64,000 nt of DNA from Hymenobacter translucens (GCF_020685205.1 NZ_JAJERB010000002.1:124001-188000), one strand, 5' to 3'; counted from the first letter of the stretch, positions 24,332 to 33,953 are shown. The notes: a model not told the origin generated them from the letters alone. Program-made: numbers and translations.

Positions 24332-25525
24332 TTACTCGACCGCCAGCACCAGCCCCTTCAGGTACTCGCCCTCGGGGTGGAACAGGCTGACGGGGTGGTC
24401 GGCGGGCTGGGTGAGGCGGTGCAGAATGCGGGCGGGGCGACCGGCTTCGATGGCGGCGGCCATGATGGCGCCCTCAAACAGCTCCATGCTCACTACCTGG
24501 GAGCAGCTGAACGTGAACAGTAGTCCGCCCGGGGCAATCTGCTTGATGCCGGCCACATTCAGGCGCTTGTAGCCCATCAGCGCGTTGTGGCGGGCCGAGA
24601 GGTGCTTGGCAAAGGCCGGCGGGTCGAGCACGATGAGGTCGTACTGGTTGTGGCGGTCCTTGAGGAAGCTGAACACGTCCTGGGCGTAGCTCTCGTGCTT
24701 TTCCGCCAGCCCCGACAGCGCGGCGTTGCGGTCGGTCAGCTCAATGGCCTTCTTGCTGGAATCCACGGAGTGCACCAGCTCGGCCCCGGCCTGTAGGGCG
24801 TACACCGAGAAGCCGCCGGTGTAGCAGAACGTGTTGAGCACCCGGCGGCCCGGGGCGTAGCGGGCCAGCAGGGCGCGGTTGTCGCGCTGGTCGATGAAGA
24901 AGCCGGTTTTCTGCCCTGTCTCCCAGTCTACAGCGAAGCGGTGACCGTTTTCCTCCACCACGTGCTCCTGCCCGCTGCTTTGGCCCAGCAGGTAGTCGTT
25001 CTGGGCGTCGGGTGCCGCTTTGGCAGGCACTGTCTCGGAGCTTTTGTCGTAGATGGCTCGCAACTTGTCGCCTAGCACGGCCTGCAGGGCGGCGGCAATC
25101 AGGGGGCGGGCCCGGTACATGCCGGCGCTGTGGGCCTGCACCACGGCCACGTCGCCGTACACGTCGATGATGAGGCCGGGCAGCCCGTCGCCCTCGGCGT
25201 GGATGAGGCGGAATACGTTGGTGCTGCCCGTGCCGGTCAGGCCCAGGCTCTGGCGCAGCGCGTAGGCGTTGCGCAGCTTTTCCTCCCAGAAGCGGGCATC
25301 GGGCAGGCCGGCTTCGGTGCCAAAGGCCAGCATCCGCACGGCAATGGAGCCGGGAGCATAGTGCCCTACGCCCAGCAGCTCGCCGTTCGAGGCCTGCACC
25401 TGCACGACTTCGCCTTCCACTACCTCGCCCTGCATCCGGCCGATGGCGCCCGAAAACACCCAGGGGTGCAGACGACGCAGGGAATGATCTTTACCGGGCT
25501 TGAGGGTGATGATGGCGGTGGACAT
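24332..25525 (-). CDS. rlmI: 23S rRNA (cytosine) methyltransferase RlmI-type
   Basis: 397 aa. An N-terminal PUA-like domain (HPWVFSGAIGRMQGEVVEGEVVQV) is followed by an EEHEY-like central part and a Rossmann methyltransferase domain. Motif I is VLNTFCYTGGFSVYAL, motif II HSVDSSKKAI, and motif IV VLDPPAFAKH, with a later FSCSQ segment. This order is that of RlmI, which makes 5-methylcytosine in 23S rRNA using SAM. It is divergent from an HxlR regulator gene. Confidence 0.93.
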   Translation of the reverse strand: MSTAIITLKPGKDHSLRRLHPWVFSGAIGRMQGEVVEGEVVQVQASNGELLGVGHYAPGSIAVRMLAFGTEAGLPDARFWEEKLRNAYALRQSLGLTGTGSTNVFRLIHAEGDGLPGLIIDVYGDVAVVQAHSAGMYRARPLIAAALQAVLGDKLRAIYDKSSETVPAKAAPDAQNDYLLGQSSGQEHVVEENGHRFAVDWETGQKTGFFIDQRDNRALLARYAPGRRVLNTFCYTGGFSVYALQAGAELVHSVDSSKKAIELTDRNAALSGLAEKHESYAQDVFSFLKDRHNQYDLIVLDPPAFAKHLSARHNALMGYKRLNVAGIKQIAPGGLLFTFSCSQVVSMELFEGAIMAAAIEAGRPARILHRLTQPADHPVSLFHPEGEYLKGLVLAVE

Positions 25526-25605
25526 AACAGAAAAAGCAGGTACGAACCGTAAAGGTACGCACCCCGGCCCAAGCTGGCGTCCTGAAACCTGCGTACACTC
25601 GCGTC

Positions 25606-25929
25606 ATGGACAATCCTATCGACGCCCTGATCCAGCTGATTAAGGGCAAGCACAAGCCCGATATTCTCATTTTCCTGAACCCAGCGCCCCGGCGCTTCAG
25701 CGAGGTGCGCCGCCATCTGGGCGAAGTCAGTGAGCGGATTCTGACCAAGCAGCTGCGGGAGCTGGAAGCCGCCGGGCTGGTGCGGCGGCAGGTGTACCCC
25801 GAGGTGCCGCCGCGCGTGGAGTACAGCCTTACCGAGCATGGCTACACCCTCTGCCCCGTGCTTAAGCAGATGTGGCGCTGGGGCCGGACGCATTGCCAGC
25901 AAAATAATGCGTTGACTTCTCCTTCTTGA
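25606..25929 (+). CDS. HxlR family winged-helix transcriptional regulator
   Basis: 107 aa, typical HxlR size. The winged-helix block RRFSEVRRHLGEVSERILTKQLRELEAAGLVRR, with VEYSLTEHG as the wing, is diagnostic. HxlR proteins often sense electrophiles or redox state; here the only Cys residues are near the C-terminus. It starts 80 bases from the divergent rlmI start. The target is unknown. Confidence 0.92.
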   Translation: MDNPIDALIQLIKGKHKPDILIFLNPAPRRFSEVRRHLGEVSERILTKQLRELEAAGLVRRQVYPEVPPRVEYSLTEHGYTLCPVLKQMWRWGRTHCQQNNALTSPS

Positions 25930-26052
25930 AACTGGCCTTTGCCGCGCCGGGGCGCAAAACTTCCCCGGCTGTAAGTAACCGGCCCCGGGCGTGCGCTCTT
26001 GACTGGCATGGCGCGTGGCGCGTCCTTCGCCGCCGTATTTCCTGCTTTACTC

Positions 26053-26538
26053 ATGACCACCCGCTCCGACGCCATAACCATTGTCGCCTACCACCCCGGG
26101 CATCAGGCCGCTTTTCAGGCGCTGAACAAGGAATGGATTACCCGCTACTTTACCCTCGAAGACCTGGACCGCCGCATGCTGGAAGATCCGCAGGGCTACA
26201 TTCTGGCTCCGGGCGGCTTTATCTTTATGGCCGAACAGCAGGGCGAAGCCGTGGGCACCGCCGCCCTGATCCGGGAGCCCGACGGCAACTTTGAGCTGGC
26301 CAAGATGGCGGTTTCGCCGAAAGCCCAGGGCCTGGGCATCGGGTTTCTGCTGGGACAGGCGGCCATAGCTCAGGCCCGCGAAGCTGGTGCTCGCCACGTC
26401 GAACTGCTTTCGAACCGGATTCTTACGCCCGCTCTCTCGCTCTACCGCAAGCTGGGCTTTGCCGAAGCGCCCCTGCTGCCGTCCGAGTACCAGCGGGCCG
26501 ATATCCGCATGGTGCTGACCCTAGGGCCGGCCGAATAA
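26053..26538 (+). CDS. GNAT family N-acetyltransferase
   Basis: 161 aa from the ATG at 26053. The acetyl-CoA-binding motif A is visible as KMAVSPKAQGLGIGFLLGQAAIAQA (R/Q-x-x-G-x-G/I pattern). The following strands and the ALSLYRKLGFAEAP motif complete the fold. Acceptor unknown. Its last 18 bases overlap the 3' end of the convergent SRPBCC gene. Confidence 0.92.
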   Translation: MTTRSDAITIVAYHPGHQAAFQALNKEWITRYFTLEDLDRRMLEDPQGYILAPGGFIFMAEQQGEAVGTAALIREPDGNFELAKMAVSPKAQGLGIGFLLGQAAIAQAREAGARHVELLSNRILTPALSLYRKLGFAEAPLLPSEYQRADIRMVLTLGPAE

Positions 26539-26964
26539 GCGCTGGTACACCGGACTGCGGTAGGCAAACTGGGCCCACATAACCGGGTACAGCAACCGGT
26601 CCAGCAGCGGCGACGCCGTGCGGTACTCGATATCCTCGGTAATCGTGCTGCCGGTGCCGGCGGGCTCGATGAGGTGGCGGTGCCGCCAGTAGCGCAGGGG
26701 CCCGGGCAGCTGCTGGCCCTCGTCCACGAAAAAGCAGGTGCCGTCAGGCTGCTCGCCATGGTCGGTAATCAGGCTGGTCCACCGCTGCCGCACCGGCCCG
26801 GCCACCAGCTCAATTTCCACCTGGTCGCCGGTCAGGCAGCCGTCGAAGCGCAACAGGTTGAGCCTGGGGAAAGGCGGGGCTAGGGCCAGGAACAGCTCCC
26901 GGGTGAAGCCGGCCAGAACCTGCCGGGGCGGCTGGGCAACGCGGGTGCGGAGCAGTAGGTGCAT
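26521..26964 (-). CDS. SRPBCC-fold ligand-binding-like protein
   Basis: 147 aa. The pattern (a START-like strand LLLRTRVAQPPRQVLAGFTRELF, then GPLRYWRHRHLIEPAGTGSTITEDIEY and a C-terminal long helix) fits the SRPBCC superfamily of ligand-binding cupped sheets. No catalytic residues are known for the group. It is divergent from the PLP enzyme gene by 93 bases and overlaps the GNAT stop by 18 bases tail to tail. Confidence 0.82.
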   Translation of the reverse strand: MHLLLRTRVAQPPRQVLAGFTRELFLALAPPFPRLNLLRFDGCLTGDQVEIELVAGPVRQRWTSLITDHGEQPDGTCFFVDEGQQLPGPLRYWRHRHLIEPAGTGSTITEDIEYRTASPLLDRLLYPVMWAQFAYRSPVYQRLFGRP

Positions 26965-27057
26965 GGTAGCAGAACGTCCGGGGGTAAGCTTTGTTTAACC
27001 GGCGTTGCCGGCTTACCTCGTTGGCGTCTATCTTCCCGCTCCAACAACGCCCACCCA

Positions 27058-28125
27058 ATGCCCGAAATCGACCACCTGCCCGGCCGCACGCTTGTCACCG
27101 AAGACGGCCGCGAGTACCTGTTTTGCAGCGGCACGGGCTACCTAGGCATTGCGCGCAACCCCGAGTTTGCCGTTCTGCTGACCGAGGGACTTTTACGCTA
27201 CGGCACTAACTACTCCAGCTCCCGCCATTCCAACCTGCGCCTGCGGGTGTTCGACGAAGCCGAGGCGTATCTGGCGGCCTACACTGGGGCGGAAGCTGCC
27301 GTTACCGTATCGTCGGGCTACCTGGCGGGGCAGATGGCCGTGGCGGCGCTGCGGGGCACCGGGGAGTTTGCCTACGCGCCCGGAACGCACCCGGCTGCGT
27401 GGCTGGCCGACTCGCCCGACACCGCCCCGGCCGGCACCCACCGCGACTGGGCTTCCCGCCTGCTGCAGGAGCTGCACTCCGGTGCGGAAGCCGCTACGGT
27501 CATCGTCAGCAACTCCCTGGACCCGCTGCGGCTGGAGCCCTGCGACTTTGGCTGGACCCGGGAGCTGCCCACCCACAAGCCCCTGACGTTGCTGATCGAC
27601 GACTCCCATGGCTTTGGCATTACCGGCCCGGACGGGGCAGGCATTTTCAGCCAGCTGCAGGTGCCGGCCAACGTGCGGGTAGTCGTCGTCAGCTCGATGG
27701 GCAAGGCGCTGGGCATTCCCGGCGGGGTCGTCTTGTCGGATGCGGCTTTTATTACCCGGCTGCGCAGCCAGGGCTTTTTTGGGGCCAGCTCTCCTATTCC
27801 GCCGGCTTACCTCTGGGCTTTTCTGGAAGCTCAGCAGGTTTACCGCCTGGCCCGGCAGCGGCTGGCCAGGAACGTGGCGCAGTTTGCCGCCGGCACGGCC
27901 GGTCCGGGTTTGTTTCGCGCTCTTCCAGACTTTCCGGTGTTTTACACGCCTGCCAACGAACTGTGCGCGTTTCTGGAAGCGCGGGACGTGCTGATATCCA
28001 GCTTCTCCTACCCCACCCCGGCCGATGCCTGCATCACGCGCGTGGTGCTCAATGCCCTGCACACTACAGCCGACGTTGAGCGACTGACGGAACTGGTTCG
28101 GGAGTTCGCCAGGCAGCGGGCATAA
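27058..28125 (+). CDS. PLP-dependent alpha-oxoamine-synthase-like aminotransferase
   Basis: 355 aa from the ATG at 27058. Fold type I, most like 8-amino-7-oxononanoate synthase/2-amino-3-ketobutyrate ligase. Visible are NYSSSRHSNL near residue 45, the cofactor-binding Asp/His segment DDSHGFGITGP and the PLP lysine K216 in SSMGKALGIPGG. It is shorter than BioF (about 390 aa) and no biotin genes are near, so the acyl substrate is not clear. Do not read it as BioF without further evidence. Confidence 0.85.
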   Translation: MPEIDHLPGRTLVTEDGREYLFCSGTGYLGIARNPEFAVLLTEGLLRYGTNYSSSRHSNLRLRVFDEAEAYLAAYTGAEAAVTVSSGYLAGQMAVAALRGTGEFAYAPGTHPAAWLADSPDTAPAGTHRDWASRLLQELHSGAEAATVIVSNSLDPLRLEPCDFGWTRELPTHKPLTLLIDDSHGFGITGPDGAGIFSQLQVPANVRVVVVSSMGKALGIPGGVVLSDAAFITRLRSQGFFGASSPIPPAYLWAFLEAQQVYRLARQRLARNVAQFAAGTAGPGLFRALPDFPVFYTPANELCAFLEARDVLISSFSYPTPADACITRVVLNALHTTADVERLTELVREFARQRA

Positions 28126-28127
28126 AA

Positions 28128-28164
28128 AAAGGCCTGCCCCGCACGAATGCGGCAGCAGGCCTTT
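28128..28164. terminator. bidirectional terminator between PLP enzyme and SNF2 helicase genes
   Basis: A 10-bp stem (AAAGGCCTGC 28128-28137 with 28155-28164) encloses a 17-base loop, preceded by extra A, so that the minus-strand transcript has a long U tract. It lies between the convergent stops at 28125 and 28181. Confidence 0.88.
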
Positions 28165-28180
28165 AAGTTGGGAAAGCAGC

Positions 28181-31123
28181 CTAGCCGAGCAGCTCCTCGA
28201 TATCCTCCTTGGTCAGGCTCTTGATGATGGCCTCGTCGGTGGTAATCAGGTCGGTAACCAGCTGAATCTTCTTGTTCTGCAGCGCCAGGATCTTCTCCTC
28301 CACCGTGTTCTTGGTGATGAACTTGTAGGTGAACACGGTGCGCTGCTGCCCGATGCGGTGGGCGCGGTCCACGGCCTGGGCTTCCACGGCGGGGTTCCAC
28401 CAGGGGTCGAGGATGAACACGTAGTCGGCGGCGGTGAGGTTGAGGCCCACGCCCCCGGCTTTCAACGAAATCAGGAAGATGCGCAGGTCCTCGGTTTCCT
28501 GGAACCGGGCCACTTCCTTGTGCCGGTCCCGGGTGTTGCCGTCGAGGTAGGCGTACTCCATGTGTTTCTCGTCGAGCGAGGCCCGCACCAGGTCGAGGTG
28601 CTTCACGAACTGACTAAACACCAGCACCTTGTGTCCTTCGGCCACCACGCTCTTAATCATGCGCACCACTTCGCGCAGCTTGCCCGACTCCGCCTCGTAG
28701 GTTTCGTCGGCCATCTGGGGGTGGTTGGCAATCTGGCGCAGCTTGGTCAGGCCCTGCAGCAGCATAAACTGGGTGCCGGCCGTGCCGTGCTCCTCGATGT
28801 TCTTGAGGATCTTGTTGCGGTAGTAGCTTTTGGTTTCCTCGTAGCACTGCGCCTGCTCGTCGGTCATGGGGCAGTAGCTGAGGTGCTCGATCTTGGCGGG
28901 CAGCTCCCGGGCTACCTGGGCCTTGTGGCGGCGCAGGATGAAGGGCTTGATCAGGGCGTGGAGGCGGCGCGTGCGGCCTTCGTCCTTGCCTTTCTCGATG
29001 GGCTTCAGGAACTCCTTGCGGAAGAATGCCTGGGTGCCCAGCAGGCCAGGGTTGATAAACGACATCTGCGACCAGAGGTCCATCGTGCTGTTTTCGACCG
29101 GCGTACCGGTCAGAATCAGCCGGTGGCGCGAGCGGAGCCCCCGCACCGCCTGGGAGGTCGTAGAGCTGGGGTTCTTGATGGCCTGCGACTCGTCCAGAAT
29201 CACGTAGTCGAAGCTGTAGGTGCGCAGCAGCTCCGCGTCGAGTCGCACGATGCCGTAGCTGGTCAGGATAACGTCGTAGTCGGCAAACTGCTCCACGTTT
29301 TTGTCGCGGTAGGTGCCGGTGTACGTCAGGATGCGCAGGCCGGGCGTAAACTTCTGCGCCTCGCTCATCCAGTTGTACACCAGAGACGTCGGCATTACGA
29401 GCAGCGAAGCCGCCCCGGCCGCGTCGCCACTTTCCTTGCGGTCGAGCAGCAAAGCCAGGGTCTGCACGGTCTTGCCCAGGCCCATATCGTCGGCCAGGCA
29501 GCCGCCGAACCGATAGTCTTTCACGAAGTGCAGCCAGTCGTAGCCCGCCTTCTGGTAAGGGCGCAACTCGCCCTTGAACCCAGCTGGCAGGGGCTTGGAC
29601 TCCACGGCTTCAAACTCGCGCAGCTTTTCCAGCTTGCGCGACATCGTGACGCTGGCCAGGTTGCCGTTCTGCAGGTCCGACACCAGCGCCATGTGGTGCT
29701 TGCGCAGCGTGAGCGAGTGGGCGTTTTCCTCCGAGAAGGCAAACAGCTCCAGGTACTGCGTAAACCACTCCTCGGGAATGATGGCAATCTGCCCGTTGGG
29801 CAAACGGAACTCGGGCCGCTTGTTGAGAATGTAGGGCCGCAGCTTGATAAACGGGATTTCAAACTCGCCGAAGCGCACGGTGCCGTGCACGTCAAACCAG
29901 TCGTTGGTTTCGGTGATACCGACCTCCACCGACACGGTGCCGATAAAGTAGTCTTTGCCCGAGGTGCTGCTCTGCTGCACGGTAAAGCCCAGGCGCGAGA
30001 GGTCTTCGGCGTGGTGGTGCAGCCAGCGGAAGGCAGTGGCTTTTTCCAGAACCGCGCGGCCGTTGCGGACTTCCAGGGCGCGGTCGGCCAGCTCCCGGAT
30101 AATTTCCTGCTCCCGGTCCAGGTTGCGGATCAGGCGGTGGAAGATATAGGAGTCCTCGGTCTTCTCTACCTTCACGCTCACCCGCTTGTCGTAGCTGTTG
30201 GGCACGGTATGGTCGCCGTAACGAAAGGAGAGGTCGAAGTGAATGTGGTCGGAAGGCGCGGTGGCCACCGCCGTTCCACCCCGGCTGCCGCCGGCGCCTA
30301 CCGCTACCACGGAAGCCACTGGCGTATCGGAAAACGTAAGCTGGGGCCGGGCCACGTACCGCTCCGAGCGAATGTCGAAGCCCCGGGCGTGCACGTCGAA
30401 CGACTCGACCAGGGGCGCCACGAAGCGCTGGAAGTAGCTGTCCTCGACCTGGCGGGGAATGATGATGTACTTCTTGTTCAGGAAAGGCTGTAGCTTCTTG
30501 CCGTCCACATCGTTGCGGAAGTTGTGCAGCGTGTTGCCGACCAGCATCCAGGCGGGCTGGGAGCAGATCAGCACCGAGTCCTTGAACTGGAAGTCGAGCT
30601 TCTGGCCCTGAAACTGGATGGTGGGGAAGTAGTGGGTGCTTTCCTCGTTGCGGCGGAAGTGAAACAGCACCGAGGCCGGCTCCGGCGCCAGGCCGATTTC
30701 CTTCCAGGTAGGCTCCCCGTCCTTGCCCATGATGAACACCTGCTTGCCCTGGAGGCGGGCCAGAATCTGGCCCATCCGTTCCTGCACGTACCGCGCAATC
30801 TGCTCCTGCAGGCCCTTGTCGCCCTTGTCGGCGTCGTAGATCTTCAGGAAGAAATCGGCGGGAGTGGTTTTTTTTCGGGGCCAGAACTCCTTGATGACGG
30901 CGTCCTGCTGGATCTGGTCGGTGAGAGCGACCAGCTCAAAATCGATTTCATCCAGCCCGTCGGCAAACTCCGGCGCGTTCTTGGCCGATACCGTCTGGTG
31001 CTGGAGGGTGAGTTGCCCGCGGGGGTTCCGCTGGACGACATAAGACTCAAAAAGATATCCTAAATACTCGTGTTCGAGCAGTGAATAAACAATTTGAAAA
31101 GGCTGTAAAGTTGACACCTTCAT
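28181..31123 (-). CDS. SNF2-family DEAD/DEAH-like helicase/ATPase
   Basis: 980 aa. An N-terminal about 500-residue region of unassigned fold is followed by the SNF2 motor. Walker A is DDMGLGKTVQTLALL with the Lys near residue 550; the Walker B box is DESQAIKN and motif III LTGTPVENS. The helicase C half has VLVFSQFVKHLD, LISLKAGGVGLNLTAADYV and the SNF2 motif VI block AVDRAHRIGQ. Such bacterial SNF2 proteins (RapA/HepA-like or DISARM-unrelated orphans) remodel protein-nucleic acid complexes. It stands alone, with no defence genes nearby. Confidence 0.95.
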   Translation of the reverse strand: MKVSTLQPFQIVYSLLEHEYLGYLFESYVVQRNPRGQLTLQHQTVSAKNAPEFADGLDEIDFELVALTDQIQQDAVIKEFWPRKKTTPADFFLKIYDADKGDKGLQEQIARYVQERMGQILARLQGKQVFIMGKDGEPTWKEIGLAPEPASVLFHFRRNEESTHYFPTIQFQGQKLDFQFKDSVLICSQPAWMLVGNTLHNFRNDVDGKKLQPFLNKKYIIIPRQVEDSYFQRFVAPLVESFDVHARGFDIRSERYVARPQLTFSDTPVASVVAVGAGGSRGGTAVATAPSDHIHFDLSFRYGDHTVPNSYDKRVSVKVEKTEDSYIFHRLIRNLDREQEIIRELADRALEVRNGRAVLEKATAFRWLHHHAEDLSRLGFTVQQSSTSGKDYFIGTVSVEVGITETNDWFDVHGTVRFGEFEIPFIKLRPYILNKRPEFRLPNGQIAIIPEEWFTQYLELFAFSEENAHSLTLRKHHMALVSDLQNGNLASVTMSRKLEKLREFEAVESKPLPAGFKGELRPYQKAGYDWLHFVKDYRFGGCLADDMGLGKTVQTLALLLDRKESGDAAGAASLLVMPTSLVYNWMSEAQKFTPGLRILTYTGTYRDKNVEQFADYDVILTSYGIVRLDAELLRTYSFDYVILDESQAIKNPSSTTSQAVRGLRSRHRLILTGTPVENSTMDLWSQMSFINPGLLGTQAFFRKEFLKPIEKGKDEGRTRRLHALIKPFILRRHKAQVARELPAKIEHLSYCPMTDEQAQCYEETKSYYRNKILKNIEEHGTAGTQFMLLQGLTKLRQIANHPQMADETYEAESGKLREVVRMIKSVVAEGHKVLVFSQFVKHLDLVRASLDEKHMEYAYLDGNTRDRHKEVARFQETEDLRIFLISLKAGGVGLNLTAADYVFILDPWWNPAVEAQAVDRAHRIGQQRTVFTYKFITKNTVEEKILALQNKKIQLVTDLITTDEAIIKSLTKEDIEELLG

Positions 31124-31290
31124 AAGCGGCGACTATTTGCAGCCTTGAAAGTAAGCACAAATAACGGATTGACTGCCATCCGCCACTGTATTTCGCCTAA
31201 TTATCGGAATAGTTAAATCATTGAATGATAGCTACTCCTGCCCCAAAATCAGGCGCTGGTATGGGCAATACTGCCCAAAGCCCGAATGGG

Positions 31291-32520
31291 TTACAGGTTT
31301 TCGCGCACATCCAGGTGCGATGCATTCAGCGCCGGTCGGATGGATACTCCGATAGTAATTACAATGATGGCCAGACCCGTCAGCACGATATCGGTGAGCT
31401 GCATTTTCACCGGGTACGAGTCGACTACGCTCGTGGCCATCCCCATCGACACCAGCCCAAACGTCTGTTGCAGCCAACAGATTCCCACCCCCAGCACCAG
31501 GCCTGAAATAGCGCCGGCCAGGGCCACAATGGCGCCCTCAAACAAAAAGATATTGCGCACCGCCTGGCTGCTCGAGCCCATGGCCATCAGGATGGCAATG
31601 TCCTTCTTCTTGTCGATGACCAGCATGGACAGGGAGAAGAAGATATTAAGCGAGGCGATGAGCAGGATAAAGGTGAAGGTGATAAACACGAACATTTTCT
31701 CCACCTTGATGGCCTTGAGCAGGCTCACGTGCTGCTCGTCGGAGTCCAGTACCTTGAAGTCCTTGCCGAGCATTTTGCGCAGCTCACTCTTCACGTCTCC
31801 GATGTCGCGGCTGGCGCCCACCTTTACTTCCAGGGCCGTCCGCTTGGCCCCGTAGCCCAGCAGGTTCTGGGCAAAGTCGATGGGCACGAAGATGTAGCTG
31901 TCGTCGATGTGCTGCTCGATCAGGAAGACGCCCCCGGCCTGGATGGTTTGCTCGTTGAACGCGTTTTCGGGGTTGAACGACAGGGTCTTCTTGCCGGTGT
32001 TGCGGGGGTAGAGCAGGCGCATCGGCGCCAGGGGGTTGTTGAGGGCAATGCTGAGCTCGTGCTGCACGCCAGCGCCAAGCAGGGCGTACTGCTGCCCCTG
32101 CCGGCTCAGGCGGTGGTCACCTTCCACGATGGCCGAGTCGATATGGCTTTGGCCGAAGTAGTTCTCACTGACGCCCTTCATCTTCACCACCATCTGGCGG
32201 TCGTGGTACTGCAGCAGGGCATTGTCTTCGATAACCTCGGTTACGAGTGCCACGCCCGAAGTCGTGCTGATGCGCTGAAGCAGGGCCGTATTCACCGGGA
32301 AGGCCTTGCCCTGCACCGCCGAAATCACCAGGTCGGGGTCGGACTTGCCGTAGAGCGAGCGAACCAGATCCTCAAGCCCGTTGAACACCGACAGCACGAT
32401 GATAAGCGCCATGGTGCCGACCGCCACCCCCACCATCGAGATGTTGGAGATGATGCTGATGATGTTGCGCTTTTTCTTGGACGAAAAGTAACGCCGGGCA
32501 ATGAGCAAGGAAACGTTCAT
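31291..32520 (-). CDS. FtsX-like ABC transporter permease (LolC/LolE type)
   Basis: 409 aa. One N-terminal membrane helix (ISMVGVAVGTMALIIVLSVFNG), a large periplasmic domain (about residues 50-265), then three helices (MFVFITFTFILLIASLNIFFSL, IVALAGAISGLVLGVGI, MQLTDIVLTGLAIIVITIGV). This MacB/FtsX-like layout and the start MNVSLLIARRYFSSKK are typical of the LolC/E permeases that release lipoproteins from the inner membrane. It is the third gene of an rbfA-methyltransferase-permease run; no ATPase gene is nearby. Confidence 0.9.
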   Translation of the reverse strand: MNVSLLIARRYFSSKKKRNIISIISNISMVGVAVGTMALIIVLSVFNGLEDLVRSLYGKSDPDLVISAVQGKAFPVNTALLQRISTTSGVALVTEVIEDNALLQYHDRQMVVKMKGVSENYFGQSHIDSAIVEGDHRLSRQGQQYALLGAGVQHELSIALNNPLAPMRLLYPRNTGKKTLSFNPENAFNEQTIQAGGVFLIEQHIDDSYIFVPIDFAQNLLGYGAKRTALEVKVGASRDIGDVKSELRKMLGKDFKVLDSDEQHVSLLKAIKVEKMFVFITFTFILLIASLNIFFSLSMLVIDKKKDIAILMAMGSSSQAVRNIFLFEGAIVALAGAISGLVLGVGICWLQQTFGLVSMGMATSVVDSYPVKMQLTDIVLTGLAIIVITIGVSIRPALNASHLDVRENL

Positions 32521-32626
32521 GCGGGGCGAAACAGGTGAGTTAAGGCGGTGACAGAAAACGGGCGCGCCGGCCGGGCCGGAAACACAGGGGCAAGATACGG
32601 CAGCAAACCCGAAAAGATGGCCGGGC

Positions 32627-33499
32627 TTACTTCCAGGCTTTCACAATCAGGCCCGTGCCCGAGTCGTGGGTTGTGGTAGAGTCAATCCAGTTCAAAATCA
32701 GGCAGAACGGGAAGGTAACCAGGTAGTAGAACGGCAGCAGCACGAAAAACCACTTGGAGGCGCCCAGCATCAGGATGGGGTACTTCATGCTCAGGCGCCA
32801 GGAAATCTGGCCCGGCTCCCCGTAGCTGTAGCGTGCCTCGATCCGCTCGAAGCCGGCAGTACGCAGCTTCTGCTGAATCTCGTGAATGTTGTAGCCGTCG
32901 CGCACGTGCTCCTCGATAAAGCTGGTTTCGCCATCGGCGTGCACGTCGGAGCCGCCCTGGTCCGATGGCGTGGAAATCAGCAGCATGCCCCCGTCCTTGA
33001 GCGAGGAGTGGATGTTGCGAAACACCTCCACGTCCTCCAGAATGTGCTCCATCACGTCTACCGACAAGGCCAGGTCAAAGGCGTTGGGCTCCTGGTAGAG
33101 CACCAGATCCTGCACCGCGAACTGCACGTGGGAACGGCCCAGCTGGCGGAAAAACTGGTTGGAGTCGGCAATCTGCTCTTCCTTGACATCGACGGCCAGA
33201 ATGGTCCACTTGCGGCTCAGGCCCGACAGCCAGTAGGTGTACTGCCCGTAGCCGGAGCCGGCGTCGAGGATGGCAAGCGCCTCGTTCTGACGGCCGGCCG
33301 CCCACTTGCGCAGCTCCCGGTGCACGTGCCAGGTGCGGAGCAGCAGCAGGTCAAGCAGAACAAAGAAAATGCGGCGCAGCCACGGCGTGCGGTTGAAAAC
33401 CTCACCAAGCGACTTTTTAATCGGGTCGTAGTACAAAGGGGAAACGGTGATGTGGTGGATGGGGAAGTAGAGAGGCGGCCGGGTAACCCGCCACCTCAC
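32627..33499 (-). CDS. class I SAM-dependent methyltransferase
   Basis: 290 aa from a GTG at 33499, 11 bases after the rbfA stop. A TTG at 33436 (then YYDPIKKSLGEVF) is an equally good start because recognisable sequence begins there. Methyltransferase motif I is ILDAGSGYGQYTYWLSG, the acidic end of strand 2 VDVKEEQI, and motif IV LALSVDVMEHI. The C-terminus has a hydrophobic segment (WFFVLLPFYYLVTFPFCLIL), suggesting membrane attachment. Substrate unknown; lipid or glycan methylation is possible. Confidence 0.85.
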   Translation of the reverse strand: MRWRVTRPPLYFPIHHITVSPLYYDPIKKSLGEVFNRTPWLRRIFFVLLDLLLLRTWHVHRELRKWAAGRQNEALAILDAGSGYGQYTYWLSGLSRKWTILAVDVKEEQIADSNQFFRQLGRSHVQFAVQDLVLYQEPNAFDLALSVDVMEHILEDVEVFRNIHSSLKDGGMLLISTPSDQGGSDVHADGETSFIEEHVRDGYNIHEIQQKLRTAGFERIEARYSYGEPGQISWRLSMKYPILMLGASKWFFVLLPFYYLVTFPFCLILNWIDSTTTHDSGTGLIVKAWK

Positions 33500-33510
33500 T
33501 GCTTCACCGG

Positions 33511-33936
33511 CTACTCGTCCTCGTCGGCGAAAAGCTTCGGGCGGCGGGGCGCTTCGGAATCGGTTTCGTCGGCTTCGGCCGGAGCAGGCGGAATGTGCAG
33601 GTCGCCGAGCACTTTATCCATGTGGGCGGCGTAGGCGGCGCTGTCGTCGAGAAAGAACACCAGCTCAGGAATGATGCGGACCTGCTGGCGGATGCGCTTG
33701 GCCAGGGCCTGGCGGATGGCTTTGGCATTGTCCTTTACTTCCTGCAGCATGGCCTCGGCCCCGCTCTCCTGCAGCACGCTCAGGTAGATGCGGGCCACGC
33801 CCAGGTCGGGCGACACGCGCACGGTGCTGATGCCGGGCGGCAGGCCCGGGAACAGGTGGGGCAGGTCGCGCTGAAACACGGCGGCCAAGTCCTGCTGCAG
33901 CAGGCTGGAGAATTTTTGCTGTCGTTTGCTATCCAT
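33511..33936 (-). CDS. rbfA: 30S ribosome-binding factor A
   Basis: 141 aa, KH-like fold factor needed for 30S maturation and cold adaptation. Blocks are SKRQQKFSSLLQQDLAAVFQRDL, VSPDLGVARIYLSVL, IRQALAKRIRQQVRIIPELVFFLDDS and the helical end AAHMDKVL. The acidic C-terminal tail (about 20 residues) is typical. The ATG at 33936 is preferred. A TACCTTTG box lies ten bases before it, so the mRNA has almost no leader. It heads a run with a methyltransferase and a LolC-like permease. Confidence 0.95.
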   Translation of the reverse strand: MDSKRQQKFSSLLQQDLAAVFQRDLPHLFPGLPPGISTVRVSPDLGVARIYLSVLQESGAEAMLQEVKDNAKAIRQALAKRIRQQVRIIPELVFFLDDSAAYAAHMDKVLGDLHIPPAPAEADETDSEAPRRPKLFADEDE

Positions 33937-33945
33937 AAGAATCAG

Positions 33946-33953
33946 CAAAGGTA
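33946..33953 (-). promoter_or_regulatory. -7 box of rbfA
   Basis: TACCTTTG on the minus strand fits TAnnTTTG exactly and ends 9 bases before the rbfA ATG. It implies transcription starts 3-5 bases before the start codon, i.e. nearly leaderless. No -33 element was found at the expected spacing. Confidence 0.55.

Noticed and set aside
28358..30493. A 711-codon plus-strand open frame opposite the SNF2 gene.
   Set aside because: The SNF2 motifs are complete on the minus strand; the other frame is low-information shadow sequence.
28181..31123. Anti-phage defence system around the SNF2 helicase.
   Set aside because: Its neighbours are a PLP enzyme and a LolC-like permease; no methylase, nuclease or other defence gene is close.
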